Positions 44,785 through 53,993 are shown, counted from the first letter of the stretch. The stretch: DNA of 64,000 bases from Bacteroidetes bacterium UBA6161 (GCA_002422315.1 DIUJ01000068.1:144299-208298); one strand, 5' to 3'. The notes: a model not told the origin generated them from the letters alone. Program-made: numbers and translations.

Positions 44785-46503
44785 CTATAACTTTATAAGT
44801 TTAAGAAAGTCTTGGTATTCTCCAGATATTATTTGGGTAAAATATGTACCTGAAGGAATGTCGCTTGGTATATATATAGTATGTTCAAGATATTTTAAAT
44901 TTTCTATTTCGTCTTCCCATACTAATTTTCCATAAGAGTTTAATATTTTGATTCTTAAGTTTTTATTAAGCAATTTGGAATTAAAGTTAATATTAAGTTT
45001 ATTCGTAACTGGATTAGGACTAATAAACGTTTTGTTGTTTTTGACTAAACAAGAAGCGGATGGAGCATATATTGAAATTGTTTCTTTTTGATTTTGATCA
45101 ATTTCAAAGATTTTTACACTTTTGTTTATTCCTATTAAATCAAAATCTACCATGTATTCATTTATACCAGAAACGTTGTTCTTTGCGTCTATATATTTAC
45201 TTTTTGAATGTTCCTTCATTTCAGATTCTATTTCAACCCTATATTCTGAAATATTTACTTCGTTGCTAGTAAGCCATTGTATAAATAATGTTTGGTTATT
45301 GCAGTATGTTTCAAATCCTAAATAATCAGCAGGTAAAAGATTAACAAAAGGTGCATCTCCTAAAATATAGTCAAATGCATCACTTGGGTTATTGTCTGCT
45401 GTTTCTAGATATCCCCATGTATTGGTCCCCCAGAAACTTGGAGTTCCTTGTGTTTTATCCCATGCTGTTCTAGTTGTATTACCTCTACCTGCTTTGAGTA
45501 ATGTGTGGTTTATAATTTGGTCTCCGGGTCCCCAATATAGTCGAATTATGGCATTATTTACTGTAGAGCCTCCATTAACAATACGGTCGCATTTCCAGTA
45601 TCTAATATTTGAAACCGATGAAAAGTTTGCTCCTCCAGCTAGAGCGGTATATGGTGGCCCTTGATAAATCATTTCATATTGGTAAACATTGGTATTGTTG
45701 TTGTTGTGATTGTAGGTTACTTCTAAAGGCCTATATATAGTGTCTTTTCCTACCGGTATGAATTTGTGTGTAAGTCTATTGTTTGCCCAAGTAAATCTTA
45801 TAGGACCATGAACAAATTTACCTGGTCCAAACCCTTTTGCTACCGCAGAATCTCGCATGGTAATCATAGAAGTATCTGAGGTGAAAATTTTAGAAGCTAT
45901 AAATATCAAAGTATCTTGAACAATAATGTTTTTTGAAAGAATTATTCCAGAGGAATCTGTAAGGTTTGAACTGTTATTTATAATAAGTTTTTTTATGTAA
46001 TTCGGAATTCTTTTCCCTGTAATTTGCTGTTCTCTTCCTTTAAACTCATAATTGCCATTAGTAGCAAAAAAAGTAAGATTGGTTTGAATATTGCCAAGTG
46101 GAGACATGCCGAATTTATGGCCAAAAACCAAATGGCTATTAGCCACATTACAGAATTTGCCATTTCCGCTTACAATAAAGGTATCCATTTCAAACTTGCC
46201 CTGAATGTTTAAAATACCTTCTATTTGAATATTTTTAGCCAAAGAGTAAGAGGTATTATTCTGAAGCCAAACGGAATCGCCAGCCGAAATAACGATATGT
46301 TGCATACTGCCAGAAGGCGGAGCAGGAGATGCATTCCAATATAGACCATCAAATGATTGCCATATAATTGGGGAGTACCAAGCTCCAGAACCTATTGTGC
46401 GATAGTCTCCTAGATTTTGAGCATAAGACACATTTCCAACAAAATACATTCCCCAAAGGAGTAGGATTTTAATGTGTTTGATGAGGTGAAAATAATTTTT
46501 CAT
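44785..46503 (-). CDS. Secreted protein with type A T9SS sorting domain
   Basis: A 572-residue exported protein. Start at 46503 is preferred because it opens with a signal peptide (IKILLLWGMYFVGN..SYAQ); the frame extends upstream to 46599 through non-coding-like sequence. Residues 30-110 (WYSPIIWQSFDGLYWNASP; HIVISAGDSVWLQNNTSYSLA split) look like a G8-type surface domain. A middle region has strand repeats. The C-terminal 75 residues are a type A sorting domain: FISPNPVTNKLNINF, RIKILNSYGKLVWED and IPSGTYFTQI. Function is unknown; a surface or released protein is expected. Confidence 0.83.
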   Translation of the reverse strand: MKNYFHLIKHIKILLLWGMYFVGNVSYAQNLGDYRTIGSGAWYSPIIWQSFDGLYWNASPAPPSGSMQHIVISAGDSVWLQNNTSYSLAKNIQIEGILNIQGKFEMDTFIVSGNGKFCNVANSHLVFGHKFGMSPLGNIQTNLTFFATNGNYEFKGREQQITGKRIPNYIKKLIINNSSNLTDSSGIILSKNIIVQDTLIFIASKIFTSDTSMITMRDSAVAKGFGPGKFVHGPIRFTWANNRLTHKFIPVGKDTIYRPLEVTYNHNNNNTNVYQYEMIYQGPPYTALAGGANFSSVSNIRYWKCDRIVNGGSTVNNAIIRLYWGPGDQIINHTLLKAGRGNTTRTAWDKTQGTPSFWGTNTWGYLETADNNPSDAFDYILGDAPFVNLLPADYLGFETYCNNQTLFIQWLTSNEVNISEYRVEIESEMKEHSKSKYIDAKNNVSGINEYMVDFDLIGINKSVKIFEIDQNQKETISIYAPSASCLVKNNKTFISPNPVTNKLNINFNSKLLNKNLRIKILNSYGKLVWEDEIENLKYLEHTIYIPSDIPSGTYFTQIISGEYQDFLKLIKL

Positions 46504-46508
46504 AGCTA

Positions 46509-46519
46509 TTGTGTTTGTG
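46509..46519 (-). promoter_or_regulatory. CACAAACACAA leader element, copy 1
   Basis: Minus strand CACAAACACAA, 5 bases before the ATG of the type A cargo gene. The identical 11-mer precedes the PKD gene at 52186-52196. Confidence 0.55.
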
Positions 46520-46581
46520 TTTAGTTGTGTTTTGTCAAATTCTTTATTCCATGTTGCTTTTCTCTGTGGATTTTGAAAGCT

Positions 46582-46659
46582 GGGTATAAGGACTCCCACC
46601 CTTATACCCTTTTTTCATTTTCGCACAAAACCAAGCACTTTTAGGTTTTTTGTATAGGT
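46582..46659. repeat. Imperfect tandem non-coding element, unit 1
   Basis: The unit has three parts in order: a perfect 10-bp hairpin GGGTATAAGG/CCTTATACCC (46582-46591, 46600-46609) with loop ACTCCCAC; CACAAAACCAAGCACT at 46624-46639; and TTTTTTGTATAGGT ending at 46659. On the plus strand the hairpin is followed by TTTTTT. Unit 2 has the same three parts in the same order. Confidence 0.6.
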
Positions 46660-46694
46660 TTATCCAAATTCATTTTTTTTAAGTTTAGGTTGTA

Positions 46695-46796
46695 AAAGAA
46701 ATAGCGCCCAAACTCCCAATTTGGGCACTTTGCTATTTCTTTCTCATTCCACAAATCAAGCACTGAGATCTTTATTCCTAAATTTTTCATATAGGT
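46695..46796. repeat. Imperfect tandem non-coding element, unit 2
   Basis: Hairpin with arms AAAGAAATAGC (46695-46705) plus GCCCAAA (46706-46712) against TTTGGGC (46720-46726) plus GCTATTTCTTT (46732-46742), a 5-base bulge on one side and loop CTCCCAA. Then CACAAATCAAGCACT (46750-46764) and ATTTTTCATATAGGT (ending 46796). Loop and linker match unit 1; the arms do not. Confidence 0.6.
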
Positions 46797-46810
46797 GGGA
46801 GATAATTTTT

Positions 46811-49800
46811 TTATTTTATAATGATAGTTACATCGCCTTGTAAGTGGTGCATTTTGCCATCTGCTCCTACAGCTCTAATTTTATAAATATAAACATCTTG
46901 TTGCACCAATGCTCCATCATAGTATCCATTCCAATGTTCGAAGCATTCTGTGTTTTCCCATAGTTTTTCGCCCCATCTGTTAAATATTTCTATATGATAA
47001 TCGCTAATAAATACACCTTTGGGTTCGAAAATATCATTTAAACCGTCTCCATTTGGAGAAAAAGCGCTTGGTGCAAACAAGGTAGAAATTACCTCTACTT
47101 TGGTGTGGTTGGAAATACTATATACTTCTTCTGTCAGAATAGAAGAGTTAGGGTTTTGAATAATAGGCTTGTTTCTTACTGCAATAACTCTATATACATA
47201 TTCTGGAATACAATTGGTTTGAACATAGTGGTGTACAAATACGGTATCATTGGGTCCTTTACTTTCTCCGATTTTTACGAATTCTCCACCTATTTGTTTT
47301 TGTTCAATAATATAATGAGAAACACCTTCTTTCCAGTCTTGGTATTTTGTCCAATATAAAACAGGTTGATAGTCTTTGTTAAAGTAAGATTTTAATACTA
47401 CTGTTTTAGCTATTCTAGTATAAGCACTTACATCTCCGCAAACATCTACTGCCTTAACTTTATATATATAGTTGTTATTCTGTACGTCTAGTTTTTTTGT
47501 ATCAAAGTAGTATAGTTCATTTCCTGTTTTTATTGTATCTATAGTTTTGAAATGGGTACCATTATTTGACTTTTCTAGTACATAGTGACTGATCATTTGT
47601 CGTGAATTCTTAACCTCATGCCACAGTATTTCTATGTTTTCGTTATCTGGCACAGAAGCTACTTTCATAAGTGGGCTTGGAACTATATTGTGATAAATTG
47701 GAATAACACGACACGTATCGCTCCAAGATAATTCTTGGTATCCATTTTTCTCTTTTGCTAAAATTCTATAAAAGTGATCGGTATAACATTCTATTGAAGA
47801 ATCGTTGTAAGTAAGAGTATTTCCAGATACGGTTGCAATTGAATCAAATTCAGAACCATTCACTTTTCTTCTAAAAATCGTATAAGTTTCTACTTCGTCC
47901 CATCCTTTGTAAGCATTCCATTTAAGTTTACTTACATTGGTATCTCCTTGGCCAGAAACCTCTACGGTACAATGAGTAGACGCTTTGTCAAGATCTAAAC
48001 TTACATTACAAATATTGTTTTGAACAACAGTAAAACAATAGGTGTTATGAAGTGTATTGTAACCTTCTATTTTAAAGGTGGTATCGTTAGGATTTGAGTT
48101 TTCTTGTAGCAACTTGAAACCATTTCCACGAGTGTTTTCATAAATTTTGTAAGATTTAAAGTCAAACTCATGAGACTTTGTGTGCCTAAGTTGAATAGAA
48201 GAATTGTCTACTACAGATACAGATAATATTTTAGCAGAACTGCTAGGCAGCGTATCGCCAACAATTATTTCTTGATCTATAGCTTTAAACGAGCTACAAC
48301 CTAAAATATCTTTAATCTGTAAGCTTGCTTTATAAATCCCTTTTTCTGTTGGAATATATCTTAAATCTTTACTTTTTATCTTTTCACCATTGTTCAATGT
48401 CCATTCAGCAAAAACCAAAGTAGTGTCTGATTTGCTAATATTTTGCATGCTTAAGGTATTTCCTAGGCACAATTGAGTACTTTGTATGCTCGCATCTGCT
48501 TGGAGTCCAAATATTTTCACAGGTTTAGAAACAGTAACCTTGCAGCCTTTGTCCGAAACCGCGGTTAATTCTATGTTTTTCACACCTTTGTCTGAGAAAA
48601 TAGTTGTTGTAATAGAATCTTTACTGTTGTGTTTGTTGTTGTTAAAACTCCATTCATAGTTATTTATTTTTCCAGAGGAAACGCTACTGTTTGCAATAAA
48701 TCGGGTTGTGTCACCAAAGCAATGATTCTCCGTTGTGAAATCTGCAATTGGGGTAGGGTTTACTACAATAGGTTCTTTCGGAGGTAAAACATAGCTGCAT
48801 CCTAAAGTATCTTCAAGTATCATTAAAGGGGTATAGCTTCCTGGGTTTTTGTATGTAAAGCTAAAGTCCTTATAATTTGAAAGCATACCATTTCCCAAAT
48901 CCCATGTTACTTTGTTAGAAGGGCTATTGGAATTAGAGTTGAAATTTACTTTAAGTGGAGCGCAACCAAGTAAAGGACTGTAATTGTATTCTCCAACTGG
49001 GCCTTTCACTAAGATGAAATCTGGGAACTCTTGCGTTCTAACACATCCATTGTTGTCTTTTATTTCTAATTTTACAGTATAGCTACCTGGTAAGGTATAT
49101 GTTTTTTGAGGATTCGCTTTGTCAGAAAATGTGTTGTCTCCAAAATCCCACTTATATCCAATTATTTGTGTTCCAACCCTGCTAACAGAATTACTAAAGA
49201 AACTAACTAAAAGAGGAGGGCAATAGCTGCCTAAAGTATCAGAAATAATTCTAGCATCCAATTGTCCTGGGTTGAAATGTATTAATTTGCTGATGGTAGA
49301 GGCGCATGAATTTTGGTCTCTAATAGTAAGGTTTACTAGATAATCACCTTCTGTTACAAAGTTGTATTCAAAATTTGATTGGTTACTTAAAGAAGATACC
49401 GTATCTTGGGTTTCTAATTCCCATGTGTAGTTATATATGTTGCCTGCAACAGGGTTTTGAATTTTAGAGTCAAATGTAATTACGCTATTATCACAGTAGT
49501 GTTTTAATTTTGAGTTAAAATCTATGGAGGGTCCATTCACTTTTATAATATCTTTTTTCCAACCTATACATCCTTCTGCATCTCTTTCGTGAAGTATAAC
49601 TTCTATTTGGTTGTTTGCAGGAAGGTTATAAAAGGTTCTTACAAGTGTTTTTTCGGTTGTGTAAACAGTGTCTTTTCTATTGAAAATCCACATGTTTTCT
49701 GTAGCTATTTGTTTGTTGTTTGTAACCTGTAATTGAAGCGGAGTACATTCTGTAAGTTTTGTAATGGTAGTTGAAACATGTGGCCCTTTTACAAATATGT

Positions 49801-52180
49801 TTCTAACCATGGTATCCATACATCCATGTCTTTCTGCAACTAGCATTACTTCGTAAGTGCCAGAATTACCAAATTTTAATTCAGGATGAAAAGTTTGAGG
49901 GTTGCCTTTGTTATAGTCCATATTTACTCTTGCAGACACAACTTCTGAGTCTAATTGAGTTATTTGAGATTGGTTTATGAACCAGAAATAAGAATCACTT
50001 TTTTTGTCTATACTGTTGTTAGAAATATTCCGAATAGATGCAACAGCAGGAGCGCATAAACTATCGGTGTAGCTGAACTGTGCTTTCAAAAGCTCTATTG
50101 GCGTAATTTCAAAACTTGTAGAGTCGTCTGGACAATTGTTGTTCGCATTTGTTGCCCAAAGTTGAACTTTGAATTTTGAAGTACTGTCATTTAAGTTTAC
50201 TTCAAATTTCTTTGAAGAGGTATCTGTAAGGTTTTGTATTTTCCATCTAAAAGAGGTGAAGTCATTGGATGCATTTTCAAATTTTAGTACATTCGAACAG
50301 GTATCATATTCATAGCTTATTTTAACTTTAGGCCCGCCAATAATGCTTTCTCCTTTTGGGGTTTCCATTATTTTTGTAATGGTGTCGGGGCAGCCATAGT
50401 TATAAGTAATTAAAGTTACTTTTTGGTTAGTATTGTTTGTAAAAGTATGTTTCCCATCATAGCCATTGTAAGTTTTTTCTTCGTCGCCAAATTTCCAAAC
50501 AGCTCTGGTAACTGGTATATTTAAGGTATCTGTAATATTTTTAAAACCAGCAATTTCTTTCATACAAACTGTCAAGAAAATAGGTTCAAAATCTGGATTT
50601 GTTTTGGTTCCATAAGCATATTCTTTTATGGTTTCTGCAACACATCCTTCAGAGTTTACCATTATCAGTTTCAATTCCCCTTTCCCCATTTGTGTAAAAG
50701 CATGTGTGTAAATAGAGTCAGAGCTAACAAGAACACCGTTTAAAAACCATTTGTAAGAAACTACAGGGAATTTGCTATTTAATTTTGCTTTAAAAGTTTC
50801 AGTGTGAGGGATACAACCCTCTAGTTGTCCTAAGATATTGGCGGTAGGTTGTTCTACTTCTACTTTACCTTTTAATACTCCATTAACTATACATCCATTA
50901 AAATCTTCGTAAGTATAATTTACATCAAATTTGCCTGGTTTGGTATAGTTAAAAGTACTAATTAGTTTAGAAGAGGTGTCGTATGGGCTATTCGTAAAAC
51001 TATAGAATGCTTTTTTTACAAGCGAGGAAGGTGTAAAGGAAACATTTTTTGGGAAATCACAAAATAGAGTGTCGCTAGGTACTGGCCTAACATTTGGAAT
51101 ATTTAGAATTTTAACAAAATTGTTTTTTACAACGGAATCCTTACAATTTGTTCCAGAAATGCTTGCAAATAATTTTACATTGTAGTTTCCTGTATTTGAA
51201 TAGCTAGTTTGTGGATCTTTTTGAGTAGAAGTTTTATTGTTGCCAAAATTCCAGGTCCAAGTGTAATTTAAATTGGAAGGACTTGTAGTATTTAAAAATT
51301 GAATATTTTGATTTGCACAAACAGAATTGTTGGTAGCACTGAAATTTGCATTGATTTTAGTAAGCGTAAAAGCATTTGGTTTGAAGATAGAATCAGAACA
51401 ACCATTTATATCCGTTACTTTTAAATGCACACCATAGCTTCCCAAGTTTTGATAAACAGAAGAAGGGTTTGGGGAGGATGAAAAGGTATTATTGCCAAAG
51501 TTCCAGCTGTAGCTTGGTGTGGAAGTTTTGCTGCATTTTTGTCTGAAATTTACTTGAACAGGTGCTCCACAATCTAGGTTTTTGTCAACTAAAAAATCTG
51601 CAATTGGCTTTTCTTTTACTTGAGATACAGCAGAGAATTTTTTAAATGATTCACATCCATTTGTATCTTTTATTATCAAAGTAACATCATAAGTACCTTT
51701 GTTAGAGTATACATGACTCGGATTTAATTTTTTTGAAATCGAACCGTCACCAAAATCCCAAGTGTAAGATAGGATAGGAGCGTCGCCTAAAATAGAATTG
51801 GATACTAAATGTATACTGTCTCCTTCGCAAATAGAAAATTTAGTATTTAAAATACTTGCTACTGGATTTTTAAACACAATTACAAAACTAGATTTTGTTA
51901 ATGTATCTTTCTTACCATTAGAATCTTCAACTATTAATCTAACATTATATTGTCCAGAGCTTAGATACAGTGCAGATGGATTTTGGAGTATGGACTTGTT
52001 TCCGTTTCCAAAGTCCCATTCCCATTTTACTGCGGAGGTTGAAGAATCGGTAAAAGTTACGTTTAAGGGAGCGCAACCTTTGTTGTTTGCAGAATTAAAA
52101 TTTGCATTAATTTGTGCAAATAAATCATTAGAAATTGGACATAGAAATGCCAATAACCCTAAAATTCTTAGTGCTTTCAT
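46811..52180 (-). CDS. Giant PKD-repeat surface protein with type B T9SS sorting domain
   Basis: A 1789-residue exported protein. The signal peptide ends near residue 22 (SNDLFAQ). Residues about 24-1290 are a long array of PKD-type Ig-like repeats; the hallmark WDFGDG core recurs as WEWDFGNGN, YTWDFGDGS, YSWNFGNNT, WTWNFGNNK, YKWDFGDNT, VTWDLGNGM and similar. Residues about 1300-1690 change to fibronectin-III-like units (KLKWNAYKGWDEVETYTIFRR; EILWHEVKNSRQMISHYVLE). The last 85 residues are a gliding-motility-associated/type B C-terminal domain: FAPSAFSPNGDGLNDIFEP, IEIFNRWGEKLWEN, WNGYYDG and VYIYKIRA. Likely an adhesin or surface filament. Many Cys residues open repeats (GCAPL, CGAPV). Confidence 0.9.
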   Translation of the reverse strand: MKALRILGLLAFLCPISNDLFAQINANFNSANNKGCAPLNVTFTDSSTSAVKWEWDFGNGNKSILQNPSALYLSSGQYNVRLIVEDSNGKKDTLTKSSFVIVFKNPVASILNTKFSICEGDSIHLVSNSILGDAPILSYTWDFGDGSISKKLNPSHVYSNKGTYDVTLIIKDTNGCESFKKFSAVSQVKEKPIADFLVDKNLDCGAPVQVNFRQKCSKTSTPSYSWNFGNNTFSSSPNPSSVYQNLGSYGVHLKVTDINGCSDSIFKPNAFTLTKINANFSATNNSVCANQNIQFLNTTSPSNLNYTWTWNFGNNKTSTQKDPQTSYSNTGNYNVKLFASISGTNCKDSVVKNNFVKILNIPNVRPVPSDTLFCDFPKNVSFTPSSLVKKAFYSFTNSPYDTSSKLISTFNYTKPGKFDVNYTYEDFNGCIVNGVLKGKVEVEQPTANILGQLEGCIPHTETFKAKLNSKFPVVSYKWFLNGVLVSSDSIYTHAFTQMGKGELKLIMVNSEGCVAETIKEYAYGTKTNPDFEPIFLTVCMKEIAGFKNITDTLNIPVTRAVWKFGDEEKTYNGYDGKHTFTNNTNQKVTLITYNYGCPDTITKIMETPKGESIIGGPKVKISYEYDTCSNVLKFENASNDFTSFRWKIQNLTDTSSKKFEVNLNDSTSKFKVQLWATNANNNCPDDSTSFEITPIELLKAQFSYTDSLCAPAVASIRNISNNSIDKKSDSYFWFINQSQITQLDSEVVSARVNMDYNKGNPQTFHPELKFGNSGTYEVMLVAERHGCMDTMVRNIFVKGPHVSTTITKLTECTPLQLQVTNNKQIATENMWIFNRKDTVYTTEKTLVRTFYNLPANNQIEVILHERDAEGCIGWKKDIIKVNGPSIDFNSKLKHYCDNSVITFDSKIQNPVAGNIYNYTWELETQDTVSSLSNQSNFEYNFVTEGDYLVNLTIRDQNSCASTISKLIHFNPGQLDARIISDTLGSYCPPLLVSFFSNSVSRVGTQIIGYKWDFGDNTFSDKANPQKTYTLPGSYTVKLEIKDNNGCVRTQEFPDFILVKGPVGEYNYSPLLGCAPLKVNFNSNSNSPSNKVTWDLGNGMLSNYKDFSFTYKNPGSYTPLMILEDTLGCSYVLPPKEPIVVNPTPIADFTTENHCFGDTTRFIANSSVSSGKINNYEWSFNNNKHNSKDSITTTIFSDKGVKNIELTAVSDKGCKVTVSKPVKIFGLQADASIQSTQLCLGNTLSMQNISKSDTTLVFAEWTLNNGEKIKSKDLRYIPTEKGIYKASLQIKDILGCSSFKAIDQEIIVGDTLPSSSAKILSVSVVDNSSIQLRHTKSHEFDFKSYKIYENTRGNGFKLLQENSNPNDTTFKIEGYNTLHNTYCFTVVQNNICNVSLDLDKASTHCTVEVSGQGDTNVSKLKWNAYKGWDEVETYTIFRRKVNGSEFDSIATVSGNTLTYNDSSIECYTDHFYRILAKEKNGYQELSWSDTCRVIPIYHNIVPSPLMKVASVPDNENIEILWHEVKNSRQMISHYVLEKSNNGTHFKTIDTIKTGNELYYFDTKKLDVQNNNYIYKVKAVDVCGDVSAYTRIAKTVVLKSYFNKDYQPVLYWTKYQDWKEGVSHYIIEQKQIGGEFVKIGESKGPNDTVFVHHYVQTNCIPEYVYRVIAVRNKPIIQNPNSSILTEEVYSISNHTKVEVISTLFAPSAFSPNGDGLNDIFEPKGVFISDYHIEIFNRWGEKLWENTECFEHWNGYYDGALVQQDVYIYKIRAVGADGKMHHLQGDVTIIIK

Positions 52181-52185
52181 AGATT

Positions 52186-52196
52186 TTGTGTTTGTG
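52186..52196 (-). promoter_or_regulatory. CACAAACACAA leader element, copy 2
   Basis: Minus strand CACAAACACAA, 5 bases before the PKD gene ATG. Identical in sequence and spacing to the copy at 46509-46519. Confidence 0.55.
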
Positions 52197-52370
52197 GAAC
52201 AGAAAAAACTAAAAGAAAATACCTTTAAGCGCTAGATTATATACAACAGTGTGCGAGTCTGGTGTAAATAAATTAGCAGATATTTACCAAAGTAATTACT
52301 GTTGGAAGTGAATGTTTGGGGAGTTCTTAAAATTTAGGTTAAACTTGTGCGAGTTAACTAGGCTTAACAT

Positions 52371-52464
52371 CATTCCAACGGAATGTGTTCTGGTCGGATT
52401 AGACTTCTTTAAGAAAAGTAAACCTAACTGTTGGGAGACAGTCCAGTTCTTCTCATAAGAAGAA
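52371..52464. promoter_or_regulatory. Chain of three stem-loops
   Basis: CATTCC-AAC-GGAATG (52371-52385), ACTGT-TGGGAG-ACAGT (52427-52442) and TTCTTCT-CATA-AGAAGAA (52447-52464), each a perfect stem. They look like a structured RNA leader (minus strand) or a small RNA; no family is recognised. Confidence 0.5.
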
Positions 52465-52565
52465 TTAAAACGACTTAAGCTCATAAGATTTTTTTGTCTT
52501 GTGCTTGTCATGTTTGTGTTTGTTTGTTTGTGTGCGTTGTATTTAATGTGCGGTCAAATACAATG

Positions 52566-52573
52566 CAAATGTA
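52566..52573 (-). promoter_or_regulatory. -7 box TACATTTG, possible PKD gene promoter
   Basis: Plus CAAATGTA, minus TACATTTG. It is the only full -7 match I find for the minus strand in this interval; the -33 element is not clear. Confidence 0.35.
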
Positions 52574-52626
52574 CAAGTATTTTTCATATAAAAAAATATT
52601 TTTCCAATTATTTTTATTTTAAGTCT

Positions 52627-52634
52627 TATTTTTG
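52627..52634 (+). promoter_or_regulatory. -7 box TATTTTTG before the LD-carboxypeptidase gene
   Basis: TATTTTTG ends 4 bases before the GTG start at 52639, suggesting a leaderless or near-leaderless transcript. No TTG at -33. Confidence 0.4.
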
Positions 52635-52638
52635 TGGT

Positions 52639-53544
52639 GTGAAATATTTAAAACCCCTTGGTAATTCAGCAAGAATAGCTGTTTGTGCACCCGCAAGAAA
52701 AATTTCAAAATCAGAAATTATTCCATTTGAAAAATGGTGTAAGTCAAATTTTGGGGATTTATTTTACAGTGAGAACCTGTTTTTAGAGTACCATCAGTTT
52801 TCTGGAACAGACGTTCAAAGGGCCAATGATTTGAATGGGATTTTTGCAAGAACGGATATTGATGCTGTTTTTTTTGCAAGGGGAGGGTATGGTACTATAC
52901 ATATATTGGATATGTTAAATTTTGATTTGTTATCCCAAAATCCTAAGTGGCTATGTGGTTTTAGTGACATAAGCGCTTTGCACATGCATTGTTTTTCAAA
53001 TTATGCTATGCCCACTTTGCATTCTATTATGCCTATTTCTTTTTTACAATACAATAACGATAGTAGTTTCAATACCTCTGCCTTACTTACTGCTAATTTC
53101 TTGAAAAATGGTCAAATACATTATGATTTACCAGATTCCTTTAATGGTGTGGAATTAAGTAACTTTAAAATAATAGGAGGAAATATGTCTGTGATATATA
53201 GTTTACTAGGTTCTAGAAGTATTCCTCAAAATCAACCATTTGTTCTTTTTCTTGAAGACTTGGATGAGTACATGTATCACATAGATAGAATGCTTTTTGC
53301 CTTCAAAAGGGCTAGCTTATTTACTAATTGTATTGCTATTTTTGTTGGATCTTTTTCAGATTTAAAGGACAATAAAGTTCCTTATGGATTAAGTGTTGAG
53401 GATATTTTTAAAACAGTTCTAAAAGAGTTAAATATTCCTATTTATTTTGGTTATCCAAGCGGACACACTGCCTTAAATTATCCAATTCCTTTTGGGGTAA
53501 ATGCAAATATTTCAAATAATACAATTACTTTTGCACTCGATTGA
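52639..53544 (+). CDS. LD-carboxypeptidase (peptidase family S66)
   Basis: A 301-residue S66 serine peptidase that trims the terminal D-Ala from tetrapeptides during murein recycling, or a MccF-like relative. Features: VCAPARKISKSEI at the N-terminus, FARGGYGTIHILDML, the nucleophile Ser in LCGFSDISALH, FLEDLDEYMYHIDRML (Glu) and GYPSGHTALNYPIPFG with the catalytic His. The start is read as GTG at 52639; the frame runs upstream to an ATG at 52501, but that part is a low-complexity translation of non-coding DNA. The 301-residue size fits the family. Its stop overlaps the gtrA start (TTGA). Confidence 0.9.
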   Translation: MKYLKPLGNSARIAVCAPARKISKSEIIPFEKWCKSNFGDLFYSENLFLEYHQFSGTDVQRANDLNGIFARTDIDAVFFARGGYGTIHILDMLNFDLLSQNPKWLCGFSDISALHMHCFSNYAMPTLHSIMPISFLQYNNDSSFNTSALLTANFLKNGQIHYDLPDSFNGVELSNFKIIGGNMSVIYSLLGSRSIPQNQPFVLFLEDLDEYMYHIDRMLFAFKRASLFTNCIAIFVGSFSDLKDNKVPYGLSVEDIFKTVLKELNIPIYFGYPSGHTALNYPIPFGVNANISNNTITFALD

Positions 53545-53993
53545 AAGACTCACAAAAACAAATAATTAAATATATACTTATAGGTATATCCGCAGTTTTT
53601 GTGGATTTGGTGGTATATTATACTTCAAAGTTTTATTTTGAATCAGAAGATTTTTCTAAAGCATTAGGCTTCATAGTTGGTTCTATATATACCTTTATGT
53701 TCAATAAAATATGGACATGGAAACAAAAGGATAAAGCGGGAATTAAGCAGTTAAGCATATTTTTCATTGTATATGCAGTTTCCTTGTTTATAAATGTAAT
53801 AGTGAATAGAACTTCTATAAGTTTACTTCCTGATTATGAATTTGATTTTATTTTGTATAATCCATTACGTGTACCACAAATAGAATTTTCTGCCAAATTA
53901 GATATTTTGTTAGCTTTTGGAATAGCTACTATATGTTCTGCTTTTTGGAATTTCTTTGGACAAAAATACTTTGTTTTTAAAGGGAAAAAGTAG
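53541..53993 (+). CDS. GtrA-family membrane protein
   Basis: A 150-residue membrane protein with four hydrophobic helices (YILIGISAVFVDLVVYYTS; ALGFIVGSIYTFMF; LSIFFIVYAVSLFINVIV; LLAFGIATICSAFWNFFG) and the family motif FNKIWTWK and FGQKYFVFK. GtrA-like proteins are thought to move lipid-linked sugars across the membrane for surface glycan modification. It starts with TTG at 53541, overlapping the preceding stop, so it is coupled to the LD-carboxypeptidase gene. No partner glycosyltransferase is adjacent. Confidence 0.85.
   Translation: MKDSQKQIIKYILIGISAVFVDLVVYYTSKFYFESEDFSKALGFIVGSIYTFMFNKIWTWKQKDKAGIKQLSIFFIVYAVSLFINVIVNRTSISLLPDYEFDFILYNPLRVPQIEFSAKLDILLAFGIATICSAFWNFFGQKYFVFKGKK

Larger units (their letters stand above)
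46504..46810. other. Structured non-coding region between the two large T9SS cargo genes
   Basis: No gene seen. It holds the conserved CACAAACACAA element (minus strand) before the start at 46503, two strong hairpins, and an imperfect tandem element described separately. Confidence 0.7.
52181..52638. other. Divergent intergenic region with hairpin-rich leader of the PKD gene
   Basis: No gene is convincing here. It has an 11-base CACAAACACAA element at the PKD start, a repeated TGTGCGAGT (52250-52258, 52346-52354), a chain of small hairpins (52371-52385, 52427-52442, 52447-52464), a duplicated CTCATAAGA (52452-52460, 52480-52488), and a TTTGTG-rich run around 52508-52535. A minus-strand -7 box at 52566-52573 would give the PKD gene a leader of about 380 bases. 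Confidence 0.6.

Noticed and set aside
52498..52535. GTGCTTG followed by TTTGTG as a third copy of the 46.6-kb element
   Set aside because: On the opposite relative order to its hairpin and too short a match; the region is TTTGTG-rich, so chance is likely.
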